Shown here in pieces: positions 27,075 through 35,224 of a stretch of DNA of 64,000 bases. The stretch spans positions 17,532 to 81,531 of the forward strand of contig JACQZI010000012.1 in NCBI GenBank assembly GCA_016207825.1, read 5' to 3'. The position numbers and the translations under genes were made by a program. Numbering within the stretch: the first letter of the stretch is position 1; each line of letters opens with the position of its first letter. This stretch comes from Planctomycetota bacterium (GTDB taxonomy: Bacteria; Planctomycetota; MHYJ01; JACQXL01; JACQZI01). Under the pieces are notes generated by a model. It did no database searches and had not been told where the DNA came from. It saw nothing but the letters and a program-made list of their open reading frames with translations.

Positions 27075-29165
27075 ATGGCAAGATTGATTGACCTTTCGAA
27101 AGTCCGCAATATCGGCATCATGGCGCATATCGATGCCGGCAAGACCACCCTGACCGAGCGAATCATCTTCTTCACCGGCAAGTCGCACAAGATGGGCGAG
27201 GTGCACGACGGCGAATCCCAGATGGACTGGATGAAGCAGGAAAGGGAGCGCGGGATTACCATTACCGCGGCGGCGACCACCTGTTACTGGAACGACCACC
27301 GGATTAATATCATAGATACCCCTGGTCATGTGGATTTCACCGTGGAGGTCGAGCGGAGCCTGCGTATCCTGGACGGCGCGATTGCCGTATTCTGCGGGGT
27401 GGGCGGAGTGGAGCCACAATCAGAAGCCGTCTGGCGCCAGTCGGAAAAATATAACGTCCCCAAGATAGCCTTTGTCAATAAAATGGACCGCGTCGGCTCG
27501 GATTTCTTCGGCGTCCTTAAGACCATAGAGGAAGACCTCCAAGCCAACGCCATCCCGATGCAGATACCCATCGGCAAAGAGGATTCTTTCCGCGGGGTGG
27601 TTGACCTCGTGGAAATGAAGGCATATGTCTATGATAAGGATTCCGAGGACAAGGATTTCCGCGTGGAAGAGATTCCGGCGGATTATCTCGAACTCGCCCT
27701 GCAATACCATAATATCATGGTGGAAAAAGCGGTGGAGCTGGATGACACGCTTATGGAAAAGTTCCTTAACTCAAAGGATAAAATAACCGCAGCCGAACTT
27801 ATCCCGGCTATCCGCAAAGGCACTATTGCCAACAAAATCGTGCCGGTCCTGTGCGGGACCGCGTTTAAGAATAAAGGCGTCAGGAAACTCCTCGACGCGA
27901 TAACCATGTATCTGCCTTCGCCGATGGAGTTGCCAGCGGTTATCGGGCACCATCCGGACGACGCGGAGAAATCGATTTTCCGCTGCGCGGCGGATACGGA
28001 GCCGTTTTCCGCACTGGTTTTTAAGATACAGTCCGACCCGCATATCGGCAAGCTTATTTATTTGCGGGTTTATTCGGGACATCTTGAAACCGGTTCTTAC
28101 ATATACAATGCCACCAAGCGCCGCAAGGAGCGCATCGGCAGGATTCTCCAGATGCACGCCAACGAGCGCGAAATCATACCTGAAATATTTGCCGGTGATA
28201 TTGCCGCGGTTATCGGGCTCGACCACGCCACGACCGGCGATACGCTCTGCGCTGACGAAGAGCAGTCGATTATACTGGAAGCCATCGAGTTCCCCGCGCC
28301 GGTTATCGCCATCAGCGTCCTTCCTAAAAGCCGTGCGGATAAGGATAAGCTGGGCAAAGCCCTTAACCGTCTGGCAGAGGAAGACCCGACCTTTACCGTC
28401 CACGTCGACCAGGAAACCGACGAAACCATCCTTTCCGGAATGGGCGAGCTGCATCTGGAAATAATCGTTGACCGCCTGAAAACCGAGTTTGATATAGAAG
28501 CCGAAATCGGGCATCCCAAAGTCGCTTACAAGGAAACAATTATTAAAGAAAGCCGGGAATCATATAAACATATCAAGCAGACCGGCGGCCATGGGCAGTA
28601 TGCGCATGTCGAGCTGGTTATTTCCCCGGTCCAGGCGGGTGGCGGCTTTGAGTTCGAAAGCACCATCCACGGCGGCGCTATCCCAAGGGAATATATTCCG
28701 GCGGTGGAAAAAGGCGTGATAGAAGCCATGCAAAAAGGCGTCCTTGCCGGCTTCCCGGTGGTGGATGTCCGTGTGGAACTGGTGGACGGCTCTTTCCACG
28801 AAGTCGATTCATCCGACCTTGCCTTCCGCACCGCGGCGAAGGAATGTTTCAAGCGCGCCTTTAAGAAATCAATTCCGGTGCTCTTGGAGCCTTATATGTC
28901 GCTCGAAATAACCACGCCGAATGAATACATGGGCAGTATTGTCGGGCATATCTGTTCAAAGCGCGGCAAGGTATTGGGAATGGAGGCGCGGGGCGACCTG
29001 CAGATTATAGATGCCGAAGCGCCGCTGGGCGAGATGTTCGGATACGTCTCGACCTTGCGCACCTTAAGCAGCGGCCGGGCTAATTATTCCATGCATTTTG
29101 AAAAGTATATCCAGGTCCCCTTGGCAGTCGCGGAAGAAGTCATCAAAGAAAAGAACGCGAAATAA
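27075..29165 (+). CDS. fusA: Elongation factor G
   Basis: 696 residues, full length. GTPase motifs: AHIDAGKTT (P-loop), [14 protein letters not shown] (switch I), [12 protein letters not shown] (G3) and NKMDRVG (G4). Domain IV begins around [21 protein letters not shown], and [11 protein letters not shown] and [13 protein letters not shown] are conserved EF-G segments. It drives ribosome translocation. It stands alone, not in a str operon, so it may be one of two EF-G paralogues. A weak TTTCCA/TAATAT promoter lies upstream (27027-27054). Confidence 0.96.
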   Translation: MARLIDLSKVRNIGIMAHIDAGKTTLTERIIFFTGKSHKMGEVHDGESQMDWMKQERERGITITAAATTCYWNDHRINIIDTPGHVDFTVEVERSLRILDGAIAVFCGVGGVEPQSEAVWRQSEKYNVPKIAFVNKMDRVGSDFFGVLKTIEEDLQANAIPMQIPIGKEDSFRGVVDLVEMKAYVYDKDSEDKDFRVEEIPADYLELALQYHNIMVEKAVELDDTLMEKFLNSKDKITAAELIPAIRKGTIANKIVPVLCGTAFKNKGVRKLLDAITMYLPSPMELPAVIGHHPDDAEKSIFRCAADTEPFSALVFKIQSDPHIGKLIYLRVYSGHLETGSYIYNATKRRKERIGRILQMHANEREIIPEIFAGDIAAVIGLDHATTGDTLCADEEQSIILEAIEFPAPVIAISVLPKSRADKDKLGKALNRLAEEDPTFTVHVDQETDETILSGMGELHLEIIVDRLKTEFDIEAEIGHPKVAYKETIIKESRESYKHIKQTGGHGQYAHVELVISPVQAGGGFEFESTIHGGAIPREYIPAVEKGVIEAMQKGVLAGFPVVDVRVELVDGSFHEVDSSDLAFRTAAKECFKRAFKKSIPVLLEPYMSLEITTPNEYMGSIVGHICSKRGKVLGMEARGDLQIIDAEAPLGEMFGYVSTLRTLSSGRANYSMHFEKYIQVPLAVAEEVIKEKNAK

Positions 29166-29233
29166 GCTTCTATCATCCTAAAACCTCATTTAATTGAGAT
29201 ACAAATCAATATAAGCGTTTTAGACTGCACCTA

Positions 29234-29249
29234 GGGGGAGGGGGGTGGG
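29234..29249. other. G-tract next to the second 22-bp array
   Basis: GGGGG-A-GGGGGG-T-GGG, able to form a G-quadruplex on the plus strand. It lies 10 bases left of the array and echoes the C-tract at 14908-14922. Confidence 0.7.
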
Positions 29250-29258
29250 TTCCTAAGC

Positions 29259-29544
29259 GGTATTAAAAATCTACCTTAGCTGTGCCAAAAAACTGCTTTA
29301 TATGTGCCAAAAATCCTCCTCTACTGTGCGCAAAATATTCCTATGCTGTGCGAAAAATCTATCTTAGCTGTGCCAAAAATCTTCCCGCGCTGTGCTTAAA
29401 ATCATCCTACACTGTGCTTAAAATACTCCTATACTGTGCCAAAAATCTTCCTCAGCTGTGCCAAAAGTATTCCTATGCTGTGCTTAAAATCTTCCTTATA
29501 GGTGCTAAAAATCTACCTCTGATGTGCGAAAAAGATAGGCGTGA
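29259..29544. repeat. Minisatellite, 13 units of exactly 22 bp
   Basis: Units start at 29259 and every 22 bases to 29523. Most begin TGTGC, continue with an A-run and end ATCTTCCTATGC-like. No insertions or deletions in 286 bases. An ORF at 29282-29551 only reads through the repeat and is not a gene. The array is between convergent genes (fusA and the 29.6-kb gene). Nothing else is visible in 29166-29585. Confidence 0.95.
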
Positions 29545-29585
29545 AAATTAAAGCTCGTTAGGTGTGGAGACTGTTCCCTTTATGA

Positions 29586-30281
29586 TTACTCAGCGTTAGT
29601 TATAGATGCTTGAATGGTAAACATTATTGGTTCAAATTCATAAATTTCCCATAATATCAAAATGATAGTTTCGTTTAGCTTTCTTAATGACCATGCGATT
29701 CTTTCGATTAAAGTGGTGGTTGATAGTATTGTAATTTGCGTCATGAATTCCCGAAACAAGAAAGTTAATTTTCTGATTGAAGACACAAATGATTTAATTG
29801 TGGCACTATCTAATTTCTTATGTGTCTGTAGACTTTTCTGGATTACTGAAACATTTTTAGTATCAATTATATAAGATTTATCTTTCCCTCTTAAATTTAG
29901 ATAGTTCTTTTTGTCAAGAACAAATTCCTTCAACTGTGTTGAATATAACACATAATCTAACTCGACATAATCCTTTAAAACCTCGCAAATTGTTTGTTTG
30001 ATATCCTCTAAACATCCCGCCGGATCGCTTGGGCTTAGGGAAAACAATGTGTCGCTCCATTTGTCCGCAGCATAATTTTCCTTCTTTGCGTTCTTAATTA
30101 GTCGTTCAAATTTCTTTATATGATAAACAATATGAGTTAATAACGAAGATATGTTTTCTGCCCATATATTACATTCAGCCGGGCTTAACAAATCAGAAGC
30201 TTTTTTCGGTTCTAGCGAAAATATATTTTTGATGTTTGTTTGAATTTTAATTTGCAATCTTCTGAAATCGTTTTTACTCAT
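29586..30281 (-). CDS. Hypothetical helical protein, possibly acquired
   Basis: 231 residues. I recognise no domain. Predicted helical throughout (ENISSLLTHIVYHIKKFERLIKNAKKENYA; DYVELDYVLYST). Some Leu/Ile-rich C-terminal segments (TLIERIAWSLRKLNETIILILWEIYEFEP) may be amphipathic rather than membrane-spanning. Its DNA is clearly more AT-rich than the neighbouring genes, which suggests horizontal acquisition. It is flanked by the 22-bp array on one side and a CACAGAG-type repeat on the other. No SD is evident. Confidence 0.65.
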   Translation of the reverse strand: MSKNDFRRLQIKIQTNIKNIFSLEPKKASDLLSPAECNIWAENISSLLTHIVYHIKKFERLIKNAKKENYAADKWSDTLFSLSPSDPAGCLEDIKQTICEVLKDYVELDYVLYSTQLKEFVLDKKNYLNLRGKDKSYIIDTKNVSVIQKSLQTHKKLDSATIKSFVSSIRKLTFLFREFMTQITILSTTTLIERIAWSLRKLNETIILILWEIYEFEPIMFTIQASITNAE

Positions 30282-30319
30282 ATTATTATTTCTTATTGCA
30301 AACTGTTCTTAATTGTTTC

Positions 30320-30352
30320 TTTTTCCTTGTGTTCTCTGTGCCCTCTGTGGTT
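30320..30352. repeat. Second CTTTGTG/CTCTGTG dispersed repeat
   Basis: CCTTGTGTTCTCTGTGCC followed by CTCTGTGGTT, matching the element at 16050-16079. It lies between the hypothetical gene start and the aminotransferase stop. Confidence 0.65.
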
Positions 30353-30361
30353 ATATTGGTT

Positions 30362-31555
30362 TTATCTTACGCTTTTAAGAAATTTCTGCAATCTTTTCAT
30401 TCCTTCTGCCAGGTTTGGCATGGAATTGGCATAGGAAAACCTGATGTTCCGGTTACTGCCGAAGGCGTCCCCAGGCACTACCGCGATATGCGCCCGCGTC
30501 AGCAACAATTCGCAGAGTTTTACCGAATCGGGAATCGTATTTCCTTCATAGGTCTTGCCGAATAGTTTGGAGACATTCGGGAAGGCGTAAAAAGCCCCTT
30601 CCGGCTGGTGGCATTTTAAGTGGGGCATTGCGTTAAGCGCTTTGTAGAGATAACTGCACCGCTTGGCGAATTCCTGCTTCATCTTCCGGACAAACGGCTC
30701 GCCTTTCTGGTATGCCGTCACCGCCGCATACTGGGCAATCGAGGTCGGGTTGGAGGTGATGTGCCCCTGCATCTGGGCCATCAGGGAAATGAGATACGCC
30801 GGCCCGGCGGCAAATCCGATTCGCCAGCCGGTCATGGCATAGGATTTGGAAACGCCGTTAATCACCACGGTCAGGTCTTTAATCTTATTGTTAAACGAGG
30901 CGATGGAGACATGCTTGGCATTGCCGTAAATAAGTTTTTCGTAGATTTCGTCGGAGATGACAAAGAAATTCTTCTTAACGGCAAGCTCGGCAATGGCTTT
31001 TAGCTCCTTGGGCTCGATAACCGCGCCGGTCGGGTTGTTGGGGCTGTTGATGATGATTACCTTTGTCCGGCGGGTAACCTTGGCGGCGACATCCTTTGCC
31101 TTCAGGCGGAATCCGTTGGCTTCGTAAGTCGGCACAAAGACGCATTTGGCTTCGCTCACCTTGATTTGTTCCGGATAGCTTACCCAGTAAGGAGTCGGAA
31201 CGAGCACCTCGTCTTTCGGGTTGCAGATTGCCTGTATGGCGTTGAAAATGGCGTGCTTGGCGCCTGCCGAGACGATTATTTCCGAAGGGAGATAAGTGAG
31301 GTCGTTATCTGCTTTCAGCTTTTCTATGATGGCTTTTTTAAGCGCCGGGATGCCGCTGGTTGGGGTGTATTTGGTAAAGCCCTTGTTCAATGCTTCTATA
31401 GCAGACTGCTTGACGATATCCGGCGTATCGAAATCCGGCTCGCCTACCGAGAAATCTATGATATTGATTCCGTCTGCCTGCATCTGTTTTGCCTTGGCGG
31501 AAATACCCAGCGTCACCGATTCGGTTAGCGCGCTTATTCTGTGGGAGAGAATCAT
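30362..31555 (-). CDS. Class I/II aminotransferase (aspartate aminotransferase, Ib type)
   Basis: 397 residues. PLP lysine is in SKSYAMTGWRIG, and the substrate/PLP motifs SPNNPTGAVIEP and SVGEPDFDTPD are typical of subgroup Ib aspartate aminotransferases. It would move amino groups between aspartate and 2-oxoglutarate; some relatives accept prephenate. Strong SD (AAAGGAGCAAGC) before the ATG. The stretch upstream of its start is a TTAATTAGT repeat block. Confidence 0.9.
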   Translation of the reverse strand: MILSHRISALTESVTLGISAKAKQMQADGINIIDFSVGEPDFDTPDIVKQSAIEALNKGFTKYTPTSGIPALKKAIIEKLKADNDLTYLPSEIIVSAGAKHAIFNAIQAICNPKDEVLVPTPYWVSYPEQIKVSEAKCVFVPTYEANGFRLKAKDVAAKVTRRTKVIIINSPNNPTGAVIEPKELKAIAELAVKKNFFVISDEIYEKLIYGNAKHVSIASFNNKIKDLTVVINGVSKSYAMTGWRIGFAAGPAYLISLMAQMQGHITSNPTSIAQYAAVTAYQKGEPFVRKMKQEFAKRCSYLYKALNAMPHLKCHQPEGAFYAFPNVSKLFGKTYEGNTIPDSVKLCELLLTRAHIAVVPGDAFGSNRNIRFSYANSMPNLAEGMKRLQKFLKSVR

Positions 31556-31574
31556 ATGCTTGCTCCTTTGTTAT

Positions 31575-31645
31575 AGTTAATTAGTTGATTAGTGAATTAG
31601 TTAATTAGTTTTAAATACAGTTAATTAGTAAACTAGTTAATTAGA
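31575..31645. repeat. TTAATTAGT repeat block, left of the S23 gene
   Basis: Four copies of TTAATTAG start at 31577, 31601, 31621 and 31637 with variable spacing. The inverse word CTAATTAA is found on the other side of the gene at 32044-32051. Confidence 0.7.
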
Positions 31646-31652
31646 GAAGTAG

Positions 31653-32012
31653 TTATTCCTTTCGTAAAGATTTAATGTAGCTACTGATGCCTTTGCCCAA
31701 ACCTTCATAAGATTTATCCATCCTTGAGAAGGTTTCTTCCGGGATATATTTTCTTCCCAAAGCAACCCTTAGGTGGCTTCTGGTTTCTTCCGCTTCGCCC
31801 CGAGCTGTATAAAGGACGCGGATTTTATCCGCAAAGTAATACCGGCCGTGGGATTCCGCAATATTAGCGATAACGGAATTAGCCGAGTTTCTCAGCTGGG
31901 TGGTCAAGCTGTATAATTCTTCTTTGGGGAAACGGCTTGTTATATCATAGACATTCATTAATAAGTCATAGCCGTTTTGCCATATCTTTAAGTCGTAAAA
32001 CGATCCGGCCAT
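31653..32012 (-). CDS. S23-type four-helix-bundle protein
   Basis: 119 residues, matching the S23/four-helix-bundle family: FYDLKIWQNGYDLLMNVYDITSRFPKEELYSLTTQLRNSANSV, IANIAESHGR, and EAEETRSHLRVALGRKY. Family members occur in 23S rRNA intervening sequences and, as Avd, in diversity-generating retroelements. I see no reverse transcriptase or template repeat here, so it is the stand-alone type. It is flanked on both sides by TTAATTAGT-type repeats in opposite orientations. Confidence 0.92.
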   Translation of the reverse strand: MAGSFYDLKIWQNGYDLLMNVYDITSRFPKEELYSLTTQLRNSANSVIANIAESHGRYYFADKIRVLYTARGEAEETRSHLRVALGRKYIPEETFSRMDKSYEGLGKGISSYIKSLRKE

Positions 32013-32019
32013 AATCCCT

Positions 32020-32052
32020 CTTAATTAACTATTTAACTAATCACTAATTAAC
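32020..32052. repeat. Inverse TTAATTAGT repeat block, right of the S23 gene
   Basis: TTAATTAAC (32021-32029) and CTAATTAA (32044-32051). It encodes the last FtcD codons (Leu-Ile-Ser-Asp-stop). Confidence 0.6.
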
Positions 32053-32939
32053 TTCCTAAGCCTATTCTCGATTATCATGTCATCCGTAAAGTTATTCATT
32101 AATAGTTCTTTTGGAGAGACGCCTTTTAAAGCTTCAGCAGGAAGGAGTCCGATAAGTTCACTTTCCATTACGGAGGTTCCGAGTTTTTCGGCCTCTTTTT
32201 TTACCGCTTCGAATACGGTTTTCAATCCGGTCCTTTTGTAGTTTACGAGGTTCATGGTTACCTGCGCGATCTTTTTATCATCAAGGAATATGCCCAGAGC
32301 ACGGACCGCGGGCAGTCCGCCGCTTGATTCGCGGATGGTTTTGGCTATTTTCTTGGCTATTTTTACGTCAGAGGTGTTGAGATTGATATTATAAGCAATC
32401 AGGAAAACCCTGGCGCCGACCACGGTTGCACCGGCAGTCGAATGTATCTTCTCCGGCCCGAAATCAGGTTTCCTTTCCGGTTTCTTGCCGATTTCCTCGC
32501 GGATTCCTTCAAACTCGCCCTGCCGGATATAAGCTAAACTCTTGCGTTCCGGAACCGTTGCCGCTTCTTCATATAGGTAAATGGGAATCTGGAGTTTGTC
32601 GGCGATTTCTTTGCCGAGCTCTTTGGCAAGCTTGACGCAATCCGCCATGGTATTGCCTTCAAGCGGGATAAAAGGGATGACGTCCGTCGCGCCCATCCTG
32701 GGGTGTTCGCCTTCGTGCTTGTTGAGGTCAATCAATTCCATGGCCTTTTGGGCGGCGGCAAAGGCGGCCTGTTTTACGGCAGTTGCTTCGCCCACGAATG
32801 TCACGACCGAGCGGTTATGGCTTTTATCCATCTCGCGGTCCAAGAGAGTAACGCCTTTGATTGATGTTATCGCTGAAATGATTTTATCGAGTACTTCGGG
32901 ACGCCTACCTTCGCTGAAATTCGGAACACATTCTATCAT
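32037..32939 (-). CDS. ftcD: Glutamate formimidoyltransferase, transferase domain only
   Basis: 300 residues. N-terminal signature ECVPNFSEGRRPEVLDKI, then DREMDKSHNRSVVTFVG, LNKHEGEHPRMGATDVIPFIP (catalytic His region), GIFLDDKKIAQVTMNLVNY. It moves the formimino group from formiminoglutamate to tetrahydrofolate in histidine breakdown. The cyclodeaminase half found in the fused animal enzyme is absent. No histidine-utilisation gene is adjacent. The final codons come from a TTAATTAGT-type repeat. Confidence 0.93.
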   Translation of the reverse strand: MIECVPNFSEGRRPEVLDKIISAITSIKGVTLLDREMDKSHNRSVVTFVGEATAVKQAAFAAAQKAMELIDLNKHEGEHPRMGATDVIPFIPLEGNTMADCVKLAKELGKEIADKLQIPIYLYEEAATVPERKSLAYIRQGEFEGIREEIGKKPERKPDFGPEKIHSTAGATVVGARVFLIAYNINLNTSDVKIAKKIAKTIRESSGGLPAVRALGIFLDDKKIAQVTMNLVNYKRTGLKTVFEAVKKEAEKLGTSVMESELIGLLPAEALKGVSPKELLMNNFTDDMIIENRLRKLISD

Positions 32940-32996
32940 TATGACCCTTTCTATTTATCAGTTCTATAAGTAAACCGTCACCATGGTCCAGAATGG

Positions 32997-33016
32997 ATTC
33001 CCGCTTTCGCGGGAAT
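32997..33016. repeat. ATTCCC-N8-GGGAAT palindrome (dRS3-like)
   Basis: ATTCCC, eight bases (GCTTTCGC), GGGAAT. This has the same form as the Neisseria dRS3 repeat and the widespread element whose minus-strand translation reads SFPRKRES. It lies between iscU-like and ftcD. Confidence 0.85.
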
Positions 33017-33023
33017 GACAACA

Positions 33024-33617
33024 TTACGTATTTTTTATCTCCGCATGGCATTCGGGACATTCTGAGACATTCTCGCTGACCAGCATCCCGCATTTGGGGC
33101 AGTTGATAAAGGTTTTCCCGCAGGGCTTACAGAAAGCGGATTTCTTATCCACAGGGCTATTGCAATACGGGCAGGCGCATTCCTCGGCATGCCCTTCCTC
33201 TTCCGCGGCGTGTTTTACGGCAGCCTCTGCTTCTTTCTTGGGCTTGCCTTTATTAAGATAGTTTTCAATCGCTTTGTGGAGCGCGTCCGCGCCGAGATTA
33301 GAGCAGTGCATTTTCTGGGGAGGGAGCCCGCCCAGCTTTTCGGCGATGGATTTGCGGGTGATTTGCAGGGCTTCGTCGATGGTCTTGCCTTTAGCCATTT
33401 CGCTTGTCATGCTGGAAACGGCAATCGCCGCGCCGCAGCCGAAGGTCTTAAACTTGACATCGACGAGTTTCTTGTCTTTCACCTTGATGTAGAAGGTCAT
33501 CATATCGCCGCAGACCGGGTTGCCGACCTCGCCGATGCCGTCCGCATCCGGTATTTCGCCGACGTTTCGCGGATTCCTGAAATGTTCCATTACTTCTTCT
33601 GTGTATCCTGTTGCCAT
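33024..33617 (-). CDS. IscU/NifU-type scaffold fused to zinc ribbons
   Basis: 197 residues. Residues 1-125 are an IscU-type Fe-S scaffold: start YTEEVMEHFRNPRNVGE, with the three cluster cysteines in NPVCGDM, FGCGAAIA and MHCSNL. After a charged linker (KPKKEAEAAVKH), the C-terminus carries two zinc-ribbon-like units: CACPYCNSP..FCKPCGKTF and CPKCGMLV..CPECHAE. The fusion is unusual; no IscS or NifS is beside it. Very strong SD (AAGGAGGAAAGT). Confidence 0.9.
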   Translation of the reverse strand: MATGYTEEVMEHFRNPRNVGEIPDADGIGEVGNPVCGDMMTFYIKVKDKKLVDVKFKTFGCGAAIAVSSMTSEMAKGKTIDEALQITRKSIAEKLGGLPPQKMHCSNLGADALHKAIENYLNKGKPKKEAEAAVKHAAEEEGHAEECACPYCNSPVDKKSAFCKPCGKTFINCPKCGMLVSENVSECPECHAEIKNT

Positions 33618-33654
33618 ACTTTCCTCCTTAATTAAAGTCTATAAGGCTAAGAGT

Positions 33655-33703
33655 CTAAGAGGCTAAGAGTTAATATTAGTCTCATAGGCTTTTAGCCTCT
33701 TAG
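33655..33703. repeat. CTAAGAGGCTA inverted repeat at the flavodoxin gene end
   Basis: CTAAGAGGCTA (33655-33665) and TAGCCTCTTAG (33693-33703) are perfect inverse arms. The stop codon of the flavodoxin-like gene lies inside the right arm. It may also terminate transcription. Confidence 0.8.
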
Positions 33704-34272
33704 GCTTCCTTTCCCATTTTATACGCATCTTTCAGCGCGGTCGGGTGTTTGGTTATATTATCTTTATATTTAGCCAAGCCGATTAGGAGTTGTCCGCTAT
33801 ACTTGGCATCAAGCGCGTCAAAGAAATACTTGACTGTCAGCTTGGCGCCGTCAAATACCTTTTTCCCTTTCGTCGCCGCAGTGGATATAAAGTATCCCTT
33901 CCGTTTGGAGCTTGGAGCTTGGAGCTTGGAGCTTCGGGTTTCAATGATGTATTTCCGCGCCCAAAACGCCTGGCATCTATCCACCAATGCCTTTGCCTGG
34001 GCGGTTAATCCGTAAAAGAATATGGGCGAGGCAAGCGCAATCACATCTGCTTTTTCTATATCTTTATAAAGTCCTGTCATTTCGTCTTTAATACTGCAAT
34101 TGCCGGTTTTCATGCAGGCGTAGTATTCCATGCAGGGAGTGATTTTCATCTTGCCGAGGAACACTTTCTGTATTTGGGCGCCTTTGGCTTTAGCGCCTTT
34201 AAGGAATTCATCCAGCAATTGCTGTGTGTTCCCGTTCTTCCTTGGGCTTCCGTAAATTCCCAATATTTTCAT
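33700..34272 (-). CDS. Flavodoxin-like NAD(P)H-dependent FMN reductase
   Basis: 190 residues from MKILGIYGSPRKNGN at 34272; the longer frame runs back through a repeat. FMN-binding GSPRKNGNT, a cysteine-containing loop (MEYYACMKTGNC) and ALASPIFFYGLTAQAKALVDRCQ place it with iron-sulfur flavoproteins/NADPH-dependent FMN reductases. Residues about 113-122 (KLQAPSSK) are encoded by four tandem GGAGCTT heptamers inserted after WARKYI and before KGYFISTAATKG, where relatives have no such loop. The stop lies in a palindrome. Confidence 0.85.
   Translation of the reverse strand: MKILGIYGSPRKNGNTQQLLDEFLKGAKAKGAQIQKVFLGKMKITPCMEYYACMKTGNCSIKDEMTGLYKDIEKADVIALASPIFFYGLTAQAKALVDRCQAFWARKYIIETRSSKLQAPSSKRKGYFISTAATKGKKVFDGAKLTVKYFFDALDAKYSGQLLIGLAKYKDNITKHPTALKDAYKMGKEA
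33907..33934. repeat. Four tandem GGAGCTT heptamers inside the flavodoxin gene
   Basis: Perfect copies at 33907, 33914, 33921 and 33928. Each holds the AGCT palindrome. Confidence 0.95.
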
Positions 34273-34309
34273 TATAATCTTGCCACTAAGGCATCCCGTT
34301 CCTTTCGTC

Positions 34310-34357
34310 AGGGACTCCCTATAATTGGGTATCCCCGAAGTAAAGCTGAGCGGGGTC
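34310..34357. repeat. Dispersed 48-bp repeat upstream of the flavodoxin gene
   Basis: Aligns without gaps to the inverse of 18188-18235 with 8 mismatches. Contains CCCCGAAGTAAAGCTGAGCGGGG. Confidence 0.75.
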
Positions 34358-34369
34358 AAGACACTAAGA

Positions 34370-35155
34370 TTATTTTTTAGCAGAATTAAATATAGCTAAT
34401 GCTTTTTTCACATCGGCTTTTTCGTGTATAATCGCCTGAAGCGCTTTTGCCATGGCGACCGGCTGCGGGCTTTGCCAGATGTTCCTGCCCAGGTTTACGC
34501 CTATGGCGCCTTTTTGCATGCCGTCATAGACGAATTCCAGCACCTCTTTTTCCGTCTCGCATTGCGGGCCACCCGCCATAACTACCGGGACCGGGCAGCC
34601 GTTGACCACTTTATCAAAGTCTTTGCACCAATAGGTCTTGACCACCCGCGCGCCTAATTCCGCGGCAACGCGGCAGCAAAGCGCCAGATACCGCGCTTCC
34701 CGTTTTTCCAGTTCCTTGCCCACGGCGGTCACTGCCATTACCGGGATGCCGTATCGCTCGCAATCGTCCACGAGTTTGGCGAGATTAAGAAGAGATTCCT
34801 TTTCGTAATCGCTCCCGATAAATACGGATATGCCGACTGCCGTGGCATTAAGCCGGATGATTTCTTCAATTGAGGTGATAAGCCCTTCATTTGCCAGGTC
34901 TTTGCCGACCATGGTCGCGCCGCCGGAAACGCGAAGGATAATCGGTTTCGCCTTGACCGCATCGATGCTTGCGCGTAGAACCCCTCTGGTAACAAACAAG
35001 GCGTCGCAATAGGGGAGGAGCGGCTTGGCGGTCTCGTCCGGCTTTTCCAAGCACCTGGTCGGTCCCTGGAAATATCCGTGGTCTATCGGCAAGAAGAAAC
35101 AATGTCCGTCAGGCTGGATAAGCTGGCTTAACCTGTTTTTCGTTCCCCAATCCAT
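34370..35155 (-). CDS. DhnA/LsrF-type class I aldolase
   Basis: 261 residues from MDWGTKNRLSQL at 35155; a strong AAAGGAGG SD precedes it and decides the start. Motifs: FFLPIDHGYFQGPT near the N-terminus, Schiff-base lysine in RVVKTYWCKD, and VVMAGGPQCETEKEVLEFVYDGMQKGAIGVNLGRNIWQ with the phosphate-binding GxxxGRN loop. The family includes archaeal fructose-bisphosphate aldolase and LsrF thiolase; the exact substrate is uncertain. Part of a three-gene sugar cluster with the dehydrogenase and class II aldolase upstream. Confidence 0.88.
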   Translation of the reverse strand: MDWGTKNRLSQLIQPDGHCFFLPIDHGYFQGPTRCLEKPDETAKPLLPYCDALFVTRGVLRASIDAVKAKPIILRVSGGATMVGKDLANEGLITSIEEIIRLNATAVGISVFIGSDYEKESLLNLAKLVDDCERYGIPVMAVTAVGKELEKREARYLALCCRVAAELGARVVKTYWCKDFDKVVNGCPVPVVMAGGPQCETEKEVLEFVYDGMQKGAIGVNLGRNIWQSPQPVAMAKALQAIIHEKADVKKALAIFNSAKK

Positions 35156-35224
35156 ATGTCCTCCTTTTAAAAGCACCAAATTCCAAATCACAAATTCCAA
35201 TTTGGATATTGGAGTTTAGCATCT

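Noticed and set aside
29282-29551. 89-residue ORF rich in Cys, Lys and Leu
   Set aside because: It is a read-through of the 22-bp array. Its 22-residue period is three 22-bp units; it has no SD or promoter.
31653-32012. Diversity-generating retroelement (Avd-like protein)
   Set aside because: No reverse transcriptase and no template/variable repeat pair are visible nearby.
32905-33093. 62-residue minus-strand ORF containing SFPRKRES
   Set aside because: This is a known false translation of the ATTCCC-N8-GGGAAT repeat and it overlaps real genes.
33144-33152. Exact TTATCCACA DnaA box
   Set aside because: It lies alone inside the iscU-like coding region; one such 9-mer is expected by chance in 64 kb.
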